10,961 bases of DNA, taken from NCBI GenBank assembly GCA_014377915.1, contig JACMOT010000161.1, forward strand, positions 1-10,961, read 5' to 3'. The position numbers and the translations under genes are program-made. Shown here in pieces: positions 1 through 6,425 of this stretch (its first letter is position 1; each line of letters begins with the position of its first letter). The notes below the pieces were generated by a model that was not told the DNA's origin, did no database searches, and worked only from the letters and a program-made list of their open reading frames with translations. Source of the DNA: Tardiphaga sp. (GTDB lineage Bacteria; Pseudomonadota; Alphaproteobacteria; Rhizobiales; Xanthobacteraceae).

Positions 1-1
1 C

Positions 2-226
2 GTCGGTCTGCCATTCCAGAGCCAGAACAATACAGGCCAGCTGCCCAACATGATCTGGCTGTATCGCCGCCCGATGCTGGATTACTGGGCCGAGCACGAC
101 GAAACCCTCGGCCACATCGTCCGCCACGTGCTGATTCACGAGATCGGCCACCATTTCGGGCTGTCGGACGACGATATGGAGGCGATTGAGGCCCAGATTG
201 ACGATGTCCACGGGGTTGAGGCGTAG
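2..226 (+). CDS. Minimal zincin-type metallopeptidase family protein, C-terminal part (5' end outside window)
   Basis: This is the final 74 codons of a reading frame that enters from the left edge and stops at TAG 224-226. The visible part contains HEIGHHFGLSD at visible residues 46-56, an HExxH zinc-binding motif followed by the HFGxxD signature. That combination is typical of the small alphaproteobacterial 'metallopeptidase family' proteins (Zincin_1, formerly DUF1025), which are about 120-140 residues long with the motif near the C-terminus. The two histidines and the more distal aspartate would bind zinc, and the glutamate would be the general base. Substrate and physiological role are not known to me. 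The gene reads in the same direction as leuD, 70 bp upstream of it, and could share a transcript. The start and N-terminus cannot be judged. Confidence 0.85.
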   Translation, partial: VGLPFQSQNNTGQLPNMIWLYRRPMLDYWAEHDETLGHIVRHVLIHEIGHHFGLSDDDMEAIEAQIDDVHGVEA

Positions 227-296
227 CCTGGCGCAAATGGCGCTTGGACGTCGCGTCCGATCCGGCTAAAAAGCGGCCTCAACCGGGAACAGCATT

Positions 297-902
297 ATGG
301 ACAAGTTCACCACGCTGGAAGGCGTCGCAGCGCCGCTGAAGATCATCAATGTCGATACCGACATGATTATCCCGAAGCAATACCTCAAGACCATCAAGCG
401 CACCGGGCTCGGCAAGGGCCTGTTCGCCGAGGCGCGCTACCTCGACGATGGCAGCGAGAACCCGGACTTCGTGCTTAACAAGCCCGCCTATCGCAACGCC
501 AAGATCATGGTTGCCGGCGATAATTTCGGTTGCGGCTCGAGCCGCGAACACGCGCCCTGGGCGCTGCTCGATTTCGGCATCCGCTGCGTGATCTCGACAT
601 CATTCGGCGATATTTTTTACAATAACTGCTTCAAGAACGGCGTGCTGCCGATCCGGGTCTCGCAGGAGACGCTCGACCATCTGTTCGACGACGCCGAGCG
701 CGGCGCCAATGCCACGGTGTCGATCGACCTCGAGAAGCAGGAAATCCGCGGCCCCGATGGCGGCGTGGTGAAGTTCGAGATCGACGCGTTCCGCAAGCAC
801 TGCATGATCAATGGTCTCGACGACATCGGTCTGACCAAGGAGAAGCAGACCTCGATCGACAGCTACGAGGAAAAGGCCAAGACCGCGCGCGCCTGGGCGT
901 GA
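297..902 (+). CDS. leuD: 3-isopropylmalate dehydratase small subunit
   Basis: LeuD is the swivel-domain subunit of isopropylmalate isomerase. With LeuC, which carries the 4Fe-4S cluster, it converts 2-isopropylmalate to 3-isopropylmalate in cytosolic leucine synthesis. The 201-residue product has the family length and its hallmark segments: [14 protein letters not shown] (residues 18-31), [17 protein letters not shown] (74-90) and [17 protein letters not shown] (103-119). The N-terminus ([14 protein letters not shown]) fits known LeuD starts, so ATG 297 is a good choice, although the upstream Shine-Dalgarno is weak (GGGAA about 11 nt before it). LeuC is not in the window, so it must be encoded elsewhere. 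Downstream, the coding region ends 15 bp before a palindromic repeat. No leader peptide or attenuator is visible in the 70 bp upstream. Confidence 0.97.
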   Translation: MDKFTTLEGVAAPLKIINVDTDMIIPKQYLKTIKRTGLGKGLFAEARYLDDGSENPDFVLNKPAYRNAKIMVAGDNFGCGSSREHAPWALLDFGIRCVISTSFGDIFYNNCFKNGVLPIRVSQETLDHLFDDAERGANATVSIDLEKQEIRGPDGGVVKFEIDAFRKHCMINGLDDIGLTKEKQTSIDSYEEKAKTARAWA

Positions 903-917
903 CGCCTTACTCGCAGC

Positions 918-1011
918 CGTCATTGCGAGGAGCGAAGCGGCGCGGCAATCCAGAAAGCCGCAAACCACACAAGGCTGGATTGCTTCGTCGCAAGAGCTCC
1001 TCGCAATGACG
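918..1011. repeat. Palindromic intergenic repeat (family A), complete copy
   Basis: The left arm 918-953 begins CGTCATTGCGAGGAGC and ends GCAATCCAG. The right arm 975-1011 begins CTGGATTGC and ends GAGCTCCTCGCAATGACG. The outer 15-16 bp and the inner 8-9 bp of the arms are perfectly complementary, with an imperfect middle and a loop at 954-974. A near-identical right arm (35 of 37 positions) occurs at 3732-3768. This is a REP-like extragenic palindrome of a sort common in Bradyrhizobium and Rhodopseudomonas genomes. It lies between leuD and the glycosyltransferase and overlaps the apparent ATG of the latter at 1006-1008. It could form a large hairpin in the leuD 3' transcript. Confidence 0.85.
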
Positions 1012-1857
1012 AGTACTGCTGTGATTCCCGACGTCGTTACCTTCTGGGACGGGCCGCTGGATGCGCTCCGGATGTTGTGCCTGCGCTCGCAGGTCGCCGC
1101 CGGCCATCGCGTCACGCTGTACAGCTTTGCCCCGCTCGGCGGTCTGCCGGACGGTGTCGTAAATGCCGATGCCGAGACCGTGCTGCCGCGGTCCTTTGCC
1201 GAGCGGCTGCGACCATCCGGTCCCGGCGGCAGCTGGCGCGACTGGACCACGCTGCAGTTCAGCGACTTTTTCCGGATGCGGCTGATGGCCCTGAACGCAG
1301 GGCTGTGGCTCGACGCCGACGTGCTGTTGTTCAAGGCCATCGAGATCGATCCGGCCAAACCCTATTTCGCCTGGGAGAAGAAACGTCAGCTCGGCAATTC
1401 GGTGCTGTATCTGTCGCCCGGCGATCCAGTCATTGCCGCCTTCGACGCCTTGATGCGGCAGGAAGAGCTGACGCCGGACTGGCTGGCGTGGCGGCACCGG
1501 ATGATTTTTGCCTGGCGCAAATGGCGCGGCGGCTCAACCCGGCTGAGCGATATCCGCGTCGCGATCTTTGGCCCTGCGTCGCTGACGGCGCTGGCTCGCC
1601 GCTTCGGCTACGCCAGATATGCACTGCCGCGGCGCGCCTATTACGCAATTCACGCCGAGCCCAAACGGTTCTTCGAGCCGTGGGATTTTTCGGCTCTGGT
1701 GGCCGATCCCGAAATTCGGGGCTTCCACATCTCGCCGAAGGGGCGCGGCAAGGAGCAGCCGATTCCGGGCAGTTTCTATGCGTGGGCGACGGAGCGGATG
1801 AGCATGCCCGTGATTCCGGGTTCGCGTCCGGCGAGAGCCGGCCGCGCCCCGGAATGA
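1006..1857 (+). CDS. Small DXD glycosyltransferase (GT32 / capsular polysaccharide synthesis-like)
   Basis: The 283-residue product looks like a nucleotide-sugar glycosyltransferase of the GT32-like group. It opens with VVTFWDGPLDALRMLCLRS, followed by HRVTLYSF near residues 34-41. It then has an FSDFFRMRLM stretch (85-94) leading to LWLDADVLLFK (100-110), whose Asp103-x-Asp105 is the likely metal and sugar-nucleotide DXD motif. No signal peptide or membrane helix is seen, so it is probably cytosolic. Donor and acceptor are unknown; a role in cell-surface glycan is only an inference. The start is uncertain: ATG 1006 lies inside a palindromic repeat, whereas in-frame GTG 1021 (five codons later) has a weak ACGAG at 1009-1013, 7 nt upstream, and begins with the conserved segment. 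The last roughly 15 codons and the stop lie in another palindrome (1810-1859). It stands alone, convergent with the next gene. Confidence 0.8.
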   Translation: MTSTAVIPDVVTFWDGPLDALRMLCLRSQVAAGHRVTLYSFAPLGGLPDGVVNADAETVLPRSFAERLRPSGPGGSWRDWTTLQFSDFFRMRLMALNAGLWLDADVLLFKAIEIDPAKPYFAWEKKRQLGNSVLYLSPGDPVIAAFDALMRQEELTPDWLAWRHRMIFAWRKWRGGSTRLSDIRVAIFGPASLTALARRFGYARYALPRRAYYAIHAEPKRFFEPWDFSALVADPEIRGFHISPKGRGKEQPIPGSFYAWATERMSMPVIPGSRPARAGRAPE

Positions 1858-1859
1858 CG
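1810..1859. repeat. Palindromic repeat (family B) at a convergent gene junction
   Basis: Outer arms ATTCCGGG (1813-1820) and CCCGGAAT (1848-1855) are perfect complements. Inside, CCGGC (1828-1832) and GCCGG (1837-1841) close a GAGA tetraloop. The unit resembles the ATTCCGGG...CCCGGAATGAC repeats frequent in Bradyrhizobium-type genomes. It covers the last codons and the stop (TGA 1855-1857) of the glycosyltransferase and ends 2 bp before the stop of the convergent CoA lyase. No T-tract follows on either strand, so it is not a canonical intrinsic terminator, though it could protect or end both transcripts. Confidence 0.75.
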
Positions 1860-1861
1860 CT

Positions 1862-2737
1862 TCACCCCATCGTTGCGATCGCGTCCGAAATGGCGATCGT
1901 CCGCTTGGCCATTTCGGCGTGCAGGCGTTCGACCATCTTGCCGTCGAGTTGGATCGCGCCGCGCTTGGCGTTTTCCGGCAGCTCAAAGGCCGCGATAATT
2001 TTTCGCGCCTGCGCCACTTCCGCGGCGGGCGGCGTGAAGATTTCGTTGCAGGCGTCGATCTGACCGGGGTGGATCAGGGTCTTGCCGTCGAAGCCGATGT
2101 CACGGCCTTGCGTCGCTTCCTCGGCAAAGCCGACCGGGTCGCTGATGCCGCTATAGGGGCCGTCGAGAATTTCCAGCCCGTGCAGCCGGGTAGCGAGCAC
2201 GCAGTTGATGATCATCGGCAGCATCGCGGCGCGGCCGGGCATCATGCGGATCCGGGTCTCGCGCGCGATATCATTCGGGCCGAACACGAAACCGGCCAGC
2301 CGCATCTCGGCATCGCGCGACGCCGCCGCGAGTTCCTCGCAATGCAGGATGGCGCGCGAAGTCTCGATCATCGCCCATACCCGGATCGACATGTCGGCAT
2401 TGATGTCGCTGAGCCGATCGGCAATCGCCGCGAGGTCCTCGACGCTGGAAATTTTCGGCACCAGGATGCCATCGGGCCTGGCCTTGCCGGCCATGGTGAC
2501 GTCGTCGATCCACCATGGCGAATCCAGCGCGTTGATGCGGATGATCACCTCGCGCTTGCCGAACCCGCCGGCCGCCAGGGTCTGCGCGATCGCATCGCGG
2601 GCGCTGGCCTTCGCGTCCGGCGCCACGGCGTCCTCAAGGTCCAGAATGATTCCGTCGGCGGGCAGGCCGCGGGCCTTCTCCAATGCGCGCGGGTTGGAGC
2701 CCGGCATGAACAGCATACTGCGGCGCGGACGGATCAT
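1862..2737 (-). CDS. HpcH/HpaI aldolase / CitE-like CoA-ester lyase
   Basis: This 291-residue TIM-barrel protein belongs to the citrate lyase beta / malyl-CoA lyase superfamily, which cleaves or forms C-C bonds of 3-hydroxyacyl-CoA thioesters with Mg2+. Visible hallmarks are RSMLFMPGSNPRALEKA (6-22), DGIILDLEDAV (28-38), IRIN with Arg67 near the CoA/substrate site, GILVPK (90-95), AMIET with Glu125, FGPND with Asp156 (Glu and Asp being the expected Mg2+ ligands), and GFDGKTLIHPGQI (215-227). It has no citrate lyase alpha or gamma partner nearby, so it is unlikely to be true CitE of a citrate lyase complex. A stand-alone malyl-, methylmalyl- or citramalyl-CoA lyase is more likely, but the substrate cannot be fixed from sequence. 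ATG 2737 is preceded by AGGGA about 8 nt upstream. It is divergent from the carbonic anhydrase. Confidence 0.88.
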   Translation of the reverse strand: MIRPRRSMLFMPGSNPRALEKARGLPADGIILDLEDAVAPDAKASARDAIAQTLAAGGFGKREVIIRINALDSPWWIDDVTMAGKARPDGILVPKISSVEDLAAIADRLSDINADMSIRVWAMIETSRAILHCEELAAASRDAEMRLAGFVFGPNDIARETRIRMMPGRAAMLPMIINCVLATRLHGLEILDGPYSGISDPVGFAEEATQGRDIGFDGKTLIHPGQIDACNEIFTPPAAEVAQARKIIAAFELPENAKRGAIQLDGKMVERLHAEMAKRTIAISDAIATMG

Positions 2738-2862
2738 GATGTCTTCCCTGTCATCTCGGCGATTTGTTTTTCAGGCATTCGCGATAACATCTCGGACCCA
2801 CGCCCGAAAGCCTTGTTCACGGCGGCGTCCTATGGTTAGCCGGGACAACCAAGAGGCCTTCC

Positions 2863-3513
2863 ATGACCGCGTTTCCGCCTGACCTGATCTCCGGCTATCA
2901 GACCTTCACCTCGCAGCGACTGCCGACCGAGCAGTCGCGTTTCCGCGAATTGTCCGAGCGTGGCCAGTCGCCGGCCGTGATGGTGATCGGCTGCTGCGAT
3001 TCCCGGGTGTCGCCGGAAGTCATCTTCGACTCCAGTCCCGGCGAATTATTCGTGGTGCGCAACATCGCCAATCTGGTGCCGGTGTATCAGCCCGACGGCG
3101 GCGCCCACGGCGTCTCGGCGGCGCTGGAATATGCGGTACAGGTGCTGAAGGTGAAACACATCGTGGTGCTGGGCCATGCGCAATGTGGCGGCATCCGCGC
3201 CTTTGTCGATAATGCCGCGCCGCTGTCGCCCGGCGATTTCATCGGTCGCTGGATGTCGATGTTCATCAAGCCCGGCGAGAAGGTCGAGATCCGCGACCAC
3301 GAGACCATGATCGACTTTGCGACACGAATCGAAAAGGCGGCGGTGTTCCGCAGCCTGGAAAACCTGATGACGTTTCCATTCGTGCGGGCGGCGGTGGAGC
3401 ACGGCGCGCTCGAACTGCACGGCGCCTATTTCGGCGTCGCGGTGGGCTCGCTGTCGGTGCTGGATCAGGCGGCGAAGGAATTCGTGCCGGTGACGGCCAG
3501 CGGTCTGGCGTAA
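2863..3513 (+). CDS. Beta-class carbonic anhydrase
   Basis: The 216-residue product catalyses reversible hydration of CO2 to bicarbonate, supplying bicarbonate to carboxylases and balancing pH; it is probably cytosolic. The beta-class signature is complete: VIGCCDSRV (41-49), with Cys44 as a zinc ligand and the Asp46-Arg48 dyad; RNIANLVP (66-73); and GHAQCGGI (104-111), with His105 and Cys108 as the other zinc ligands. GGAHGVSAALEYAV (79-92) fits the family. No signal peptide is present. The start is well supported by AAGAGG (2851-2856), 6 nt before ATG 2863. It is transcribed divergently from the CoA-ester lyase across 125 bp and convergently towards asd. I give no gene symbol because cynT, can and cah-type names are used inconsistently for this class. 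Confidence 0.95.
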   Translation: MTAFPPDLISGYQTFTSQRLPTEQSRFRELSERGQSPAVMVIGCCDSRVSPEVIFDSSPGELFVVRNIANLVPVYQPDGGAHGVSAALEYAVQVLKVKHIVVLGHAQCGGIRAFVDNAAPLSPGDFIGRWMSMFIKPGEKVEIRDHETMIDFATRIEKAAVFRSLENLMTFPFVRAAVEHGALELHGAYFGVAVGSLSVLDQAAKEFVPVTASGLA

Positions 3514-3523
3514 GGCCTGTCCA

Positions 3524-3768
3524 CGTCATTGCGAGTCTGGCTCCGGCCTTTCGGCCGATCCTGAGATATGAAATGTCGGACTTGTGTCCCGGCTCCGCGG
3601 CGCATGACGCCTCCTGCGGAGGCGCATGGCGCCGCGTCCGGGACAAGTTTCTTCCGAGGAGCCAACGGGCCCGGCTTCGCCGGCCCGATGATGAACTTCG
3701 CGACTCGTCAATCCAGATCCAAAACGGAAAACTGGATTGCTTCGTCGCAACGGCTCCTCGCAATGACG
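3524..3768. repeat. Composite palindromic repeat: family A element interrupted by a second palindrome
   Basis: The ends match the family A repeat seen at 918-1011: CGTCATTGCGAG at 3524-3535 and a full right arm at 3732-3768 (CTGGATTGC through CGCAATGACG). The remainder of the left arm resumes at 3659 as GAGCCAACGGGC, contains a small hairpin (GGGCCCGGC/TTC/GCCGGCCC, about 3668-3685), and ends TCAATCCAG at 3708-3716. Between the left-arm parts sits a different palindrome (3536-3658). The composite fills nearly the whole 271-bp gap between the convergent carbonic anhydrase and asd genes. Apart from these repeats I see no gene there. Confidence 0.75.
3536..3658. repeat. Nested palindromic element (family C) inside the family A repeat
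   Basis: Symmetric arms TGTCCCGG (3585-3592) and CCGGGACA (3638-3645) are perfect. They continue inward through CCGCGGCGC and GCGCCGCG to a central hairpin GCCTCC-TGC-GGAGGC (3609-3623), and outward through ACTTG and CAAGT with a 2-nt bulge. The segment is bounded on both sides by CGAG (3532-3535 and 3655-3658), which could be a 4-bp duplication of the target. The boundaries are inferred from where the family A sequence stops and resumes. Confidence 0.55.
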
Positions 3769-3784
3769 GGGAGCCGTCTGTGCG

Positions 3785-4819
3785 TTACGCCGCTTTCTTC
3801 TTCGCGGTGATCAGCTTGCGGTTGATCAGGCATTCCGCGATCTGGATCGCGTTCAGCGCGGCCCCCTTGCGCAGATTGTCCGAGACGCACCAAAGTACCA
3901 GGCCGTTCTCGACCGTGTTGTCCTCGCGGATGCGGCTGATATAGGTGGCGTCCTCGCCGGCAGCCTCATACGGCGTCACGTAGCCACCCGGCTCGCGCTT
4001 GTCGATCACCAGACAGCCCGGCGCATTGCGCAGGATGTCGCGGGCTTCATCGGCCGAGATCGGGTTCTCGAATTCGATGTTGACCGATTCGGAATGGCCG
4101 ACGAACACCGGCACCCGCACGCAGGTCGCGGTCAGCCTGATTTTGGGATCAAGAATCTTCTTGGTCTCCATCATCATCTTCCATTCTTCCTTGGTGAAAC
4201 CGTCTTCCATGAACACGTCGATCTCGGGGATGACGTTGAAGGCGATCCGCTTCGGGAATTTGCGGTTGACCAGCTCGCTGTTGGTGTAGACCGACTTGGT
4301 CTGCGAAAACAGCTCGTCCATGGCATCCTTGCCGGCGCCGGAGACGGACTGATAGGTCGAGACCACGACGCGCTTGATGATCGCCTTGTCGTGCAGTGGC
4401 TTCAGGGCCACCACGAGCTGGGCGGTCGAGCAGTTCGGGTTGGCGATGATGCCCTTCTTGGTGAAGCCAGCGACAGCGTCGGCATTCACTTCCGGCACCA
4501 CCAGCGGCACGTCCGGGTCCATCCGCCACTGCGACGAATTGTCGATCACCACGGCGCCGGCCGCGGCGATCTTCGGCGACCATTCCTTGGAGACCGCGCC
4601 GCCCGCCGACATCAGGCAGATGTCGACGTCGCTGAAATCATAATGTTCGAGCGCTTTGCATTTCAGGGTGCGGTCGCCATAGGAGACTTCGACGCCCATG
4701 CTGCGACGGGAGGCGAGCGCCACCACCTCGTCAGCCGGGAATTTGCGTTCATCCAGGATGTTGAGCATTTCACGCCCGACATTGCCGGTCGCTCCGACCA
4801 GCGCGACTTTGTAACCCAT
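3785..4819 (-). CDS. asd: Aspartate-semialdehyde dehydrogenase
   Basis: Asd reduces L-aspartyl-4-phosphate with NADPH to aspartate semialdehyde, the branch point to lysine, diaminopimelate, threonine and methionine, in the cytosol. The 344-residue product is of normal length. It has an N-terminal Rossmann motif GATGNVG (9-15), ASRRS (37-41) near the NADP phosphate site, NSSQWR (94-99), the active-site NPNCST with nucleophile Cys130, SVSGAGK (158-164), the substrate Arg region IRLTATCVRVPV (227-238), and GHSE with catalytic His242. ATG 4819 is preceded by GGAGAG about 7 nt upstream. The C-terminus ends in a basic AKKKAA tail. The gene is single, convergent with the carbonic anhydrase gene and divergent from the unknown membrane-protein gene at 4956. 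A possible promoter lies at 4881-4909. Confidence 0.97.
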   Translation of the reverse strand: MGYKVALVGATGNVGREMLNILDERKFPADEVVALASRRSMGVEVSYGDRTLKCKALEHYDFSDVDICLMSAGGAVSKEWSPKIAAAGAVVIDNSSQWRMDPDVPLVVPEVNADAVAGFTKKGIIANPNCSTAQLVVALKPLHDKAIIKRVVVSTYQSVSGAGKDAMDELFSQTKSVYTNSELVNRKFPKRIAFNVIPEIDVFMEDGFTKEEWKMMMETKKILDPKIRLTATCVRVPVFVGHSESVNIEFENPISADEARDILRNAPGCLVIDKREPGGYVTPYEAAGEDATYISRIREDNTVENGLVLWCVSDNLRKGAALNAIQIAECLINRKLITAKKKAA

Positions 4820-4880
4820 CGTTCACTCTCCGAAGAAAAACACTTCGCCCCCGCAAGCTGCGGAAAGGGAAGAGGCAGCG

Positions 4881-4909
4881 CTTTTATGCGAGAAACGCTT
4901 CCAAGACAA
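4881..4909 (-). promoter_or_regulatory. Candidate sigma-70-type promoter for asd
   Basis: On the minus strand, TTGTCT (4904-4909) is followed after exactly 17 bp by TAAAAG (4881-4886), about 60 nt before the asd start. Both hexamers deviate from consensus, and an overlapping TTGACG just upstream is too far from the same -10. It is a prediction by eye only. Confidence 0.3.
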
Positions 4910-4955
4910 CGTCAAGACCATCTTTCTGGCGATTTCCCGCCCAGCGATATTCCCG

Positions 4956-5768
4956 ATGCGTTCATTCCTGGCCTCGCGCCGTCAATCCCAGCCGGGCATT
5001 CATCCGGCGCTGCAAAGCTTTGCCGATGAGTGCCGTGGCGTGATCTGGCGCCTACTGGCCTATATGGGGGCACTGGCGCTTCTTGTCATCATCGCGATCT
5101 CGCTGTTCGAAAGCATTGATCTGGAGCCGATCGCGGAGCCGGCGGCCCGGTCGATCTCCGGGGCTAGCTGGAGCGCGGCTGGTCGTTCGCCCCCGGCCTT
5201 TGCCGTCAGCCATTTCGAATCGGCGGGTAAAACCGAAGCCCATGAAGTTTTCCGGCATCCCGATGGTGGCCGTAGGGACGTGCTGCGCTGGAGCATGGCC
5301 GACAGGCCGGTTGCCGAGCTGGAATTGTACCGGCCTGGCCTGGAGGCGGCGCGGGCCGGGCCTTCGGCTGATGACGTGGCAGGCCGCATGGACCCCGGCG
5401 GATTTCGCGAGATCGCCGGCGAGGGCATCGTCGACAGCAAGTTCGGCCCGGTGGCGCTGTTTGGTTTTGCTGACCGGCTCGGCGACAGCCAGCGCTGCCT
5501 CGGCTTCATGAAGAATCTAGCGGCGGCCAATCTGCAGGTCTCCCGCTGGTCGTGCCAGGGCGACGGCCTGCCGGCGCGCCGTGCCGCGATCGCATGCACT
5601 TTCAACAGGCTTGTGTTGCTGGCCGCCCGCAACGAGCCCCGGCTGGCCGAGCTGTTCGCCCATGCCGAGCTGAAGCGTGGCGACTGCGTCAGCGGCGCGG
5701 CGCTTTCAGCCAGTTCGGCGGACTGGGTCAGCGGCGCCCAGAACCCCTCCCTGCGGGGCAGCCTGTGA
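4956..5768 (+). CDS. Unrecognised single-pass membrane protein with a four-cysteine exported domain
   Basis: I do not recognise this 270-residue protein. It has a short N-terminal segment containing Arg8, Arg9, Arg27 and Arg32, then a hydrophobic helix at about residues 33-50 (LLAYMGALALLVIIAISL), then a hydrophilic remainder. Positive charge on the N-terminal side predicts the helix acts as an uncleaved anchor, leaving the C-terminal 220 residues in the periplasm. That part has four cysteines (181, 200, 214, 244), which would allow two disulfides. The reading frame is open throughout, with G/C-rich third positions similar to its neighbours, and overlapping frames give only arginine/proline-rich shadows. 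ATG 4956 has no clear Shine-Dalgarno, so the start is uncertain, and GTG 5040 is a shorter option that would cut into the helix region. It is divergent from asd. A conserved hypothetical is the safest call. Confidence 0.65.
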   Translation: MRSFLASRRQSQPGIHPALQSFADECRGVIWRLLAYMGALALLVIIAISLFESIDLEPIAEPAARSISGASWSAAGRSPPAFAVSHFESAGKTEAHEVFRHPDGGRRDVLRWSMADRPVAELELYRPGLEAARAGPSADDVAGRMDPGGFREIAGEGIVDSKFGPVALFGFADRLGDSQRCLGFMKNLAAANLQVSRWSCQGDGLPARRAAIACTFNRLVLLAARNEPRLAELFAHAELKRGDCVSGAALSASSADWVSGAQNPSLRGSL

Positions 5769-5864
5769 CGCATCGCCCGTTTCGCGGCAAGGTCCAAGAT
5801 ATTGGCCGACATGCAACATTCGGCCGTGCCGTGCATTATCTGCGCAGGTGTGGCCGGATTGACC

Positions 5865-5894
5865 TTGTGGCCCCGCCTCCGCGCCCGTTAAACT
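5865..5894 (+). promoter_or_regulatory. Candidate promoter for the small exported protein
   Basis: TTGTGG (5865-5870) and TAAACT (5889-5894) are separated by 18 bp. The -10 lies about 60 nt before ATG 5953 but only 14 nt before ATG 5908, so if it is real it favours the later start. The match is moderate and was found by eye. The rest of the 184-bp gap from 5769 shows no gene. Confidence 0.3.
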
Positions 5895-5941
5895 AAGGTC
5901 AAATTGGATGAGCCGACTCGGCCGTCCGGACCTGCCTGCTC

Positions 5942-5947
5942 AAGAGG
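5942..5947 (+). promoter_or_regulatory. Shine-Dalgarno site deciding the start at 5953
   Basis: AAGAGG sits 5 nt before ATG 5953. It lies inside the longer reading frame that begins at 5908, which lacks a comparable site. This is the main reason for choosing the later start. Confidence 0.7.
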
Positions 5948-5952
5948 ATCTG

Positions 5953-6345
5953 ATGACCTTCAAATTCCCCGCCGCGAAGACCGTCGCCGTGCTTTTGTCG
6001 GCCGTGGCCGTGGTTGTTTCCGGCCTGGTTGTTTCCTGCCTGGTGGTGTCGCCGGCCGATGCCGCCCCGAAGCGCCAGTTTGATGAGCAGGGCCGTCCCT
6101 ATTATGGCCGTGGCGGCCCGAACGTATCCTACCAGCAGGGTCCGCGTACCCGCGTCTATGTCACCAAACGCTCCTGGCTCGATGCCGGCGTCGAAGTACT
6201 GCCGGGCGACCGCAAATTCACCGATTACGCCTATCCTCCGGGCCAGTCCTTCGCCCGCGAGAATTTGAATCGCCCGCTGGACCGCCAGCCGCTGAATTCA
6301 TCCTGGGACCTCGGCGGCTATCCCGAGCGCTTCCCGCTGTATTGA
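5953..6345 (+). CDS. Small exported protein of unknown function with signal peptide
   Basis: This 130-residue product has a clear N-terminal export signal: MTFKFPAAKT, a hydrophobic stretch to about residue 33, then PADA/APK, a good signal peptidase I site after residue 37. The mature part of about 93 residues is basic and rich in Gly, Pro, Tyr and Arg (YYGRGGPN, TRVYVTKRSWLDAGVEVLPGDRKFTDYAYPPGQS). It resembles conserved hypothetical periplasmic proteins of Bradyrhizobium-type bacteria; I know no function. An upstream in-frame ATG (5908) would add 15 residues, but ATG 5953 is preceded by AAGAGG at 5942-5947, 5 nt away, and gives a normal signal peptide. The hydrophobic core contains three VVSxx repeats (residues 21-35) from a tandem DNA repeat. 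One unit creates VVSC (26-29), a possible lipobox, so lipoprotein processing at Cys29 is an alternative. A strong terminator follows the stop. Confidence 0.8.
   Translation: MTFKFPAAKTVAVLLSAVAVVVSGLVVSCLVVSPADAAPKRQFDEQGRPYYGRGGPNVSYQQGPRTRVYVTKRSWLDAGVEVLPGDRKFTDYAYPPGQSFARENLNRPLDRQPLNSSWDLGGYPERFPLY
6013..6057 (+). repeat. 15-bp tandem repeat within a signal peptide
   Basis: Units are GTTGTTTCCGGCCTG (6013-6027), GTTGTTTCCTGCCTG (6028-6042, one mismatch) and a degenerate third, GTGGTGTCGCCGGCC (6043-6057). They are in codon phase and encode VVSGL, VVSCL and VVSPA in the hydrophobic core of the exported protein. Confidence 0.9.
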
Positions 6346-6366
6346 TCGCAGCGACTTCTGATGACG

Positions 6367-6394
6367 AAAATGCCCGGCTCAGCCGGGCATTTTT
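6367..6394. terminator. Strong bidirectional intrinsic terminator
   Basis: ATGCCCGGC, loop TCA, GCCGGGCAT form a perfect 9-bp stem (6370-6378 and 6382-6390). A run of T follows on the plus strand (to 6394) and a run of A precedes it (6367-6370), so it can end transcripts in both directions. It lies 22 bp after the stop of the small exported protein and is convergent with leuB. Confidence 0.9.
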
Positions 6395-6425
6395 GTTGGT
6401 AAGTGAACCCTGTCAGACCCGCAGA

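Noticed and set aside
903..1011. CRISPR or integrative-element attachment site suggested by the repeated arms
   Set aside because: Arms are inverted, not regularly spaced direct repeats, and there is no cas, integrase or tRNA gene nearby; a REP-like palindrome explains them.
600..1358. Long minus-strand open frame (252 codons) across the leuD 3' end and the glycosyltransferase
   Set aside because: It is antisense to two well-supported genes, and its translation includes repeat-derived sequence and low-complexity Arg/Ser runs with no family resemblance.
2752..2795. CATCTCGG repeated at 2752-2759 and 2788-2795 in the divergent promoter region
   Set aside because: It is an 8-mer pair with 36-bp spacing and no symmetry; one copy lies close to the CoA-lyase Shine-Dalgarno. 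Chance is enough to explain it.
1919..2839. Plus-strand open frame of 306 codons opposite the CoA-ester lyase
   Set aside because: It is a shadow frame: composition rich in His, Arg, Gly and Asp, typical of the complement of a GC-rich gene, while the minus-strand frame has all lyase motifs.
4094..5029. Plus-strand open frame of 311 codons opposite asd
   Set aside because: It is antisense to asd and no recognisable domain is seen; asd is unambiguous.
5908..5952. Longer N-terminus for the small exported protein (ATG 5908)
   Set aside because: It has no Shine-Dalgarno and would place 15 polar residues before a normal signal peptide; ATG 5953 has AAGAGG at good spacing.
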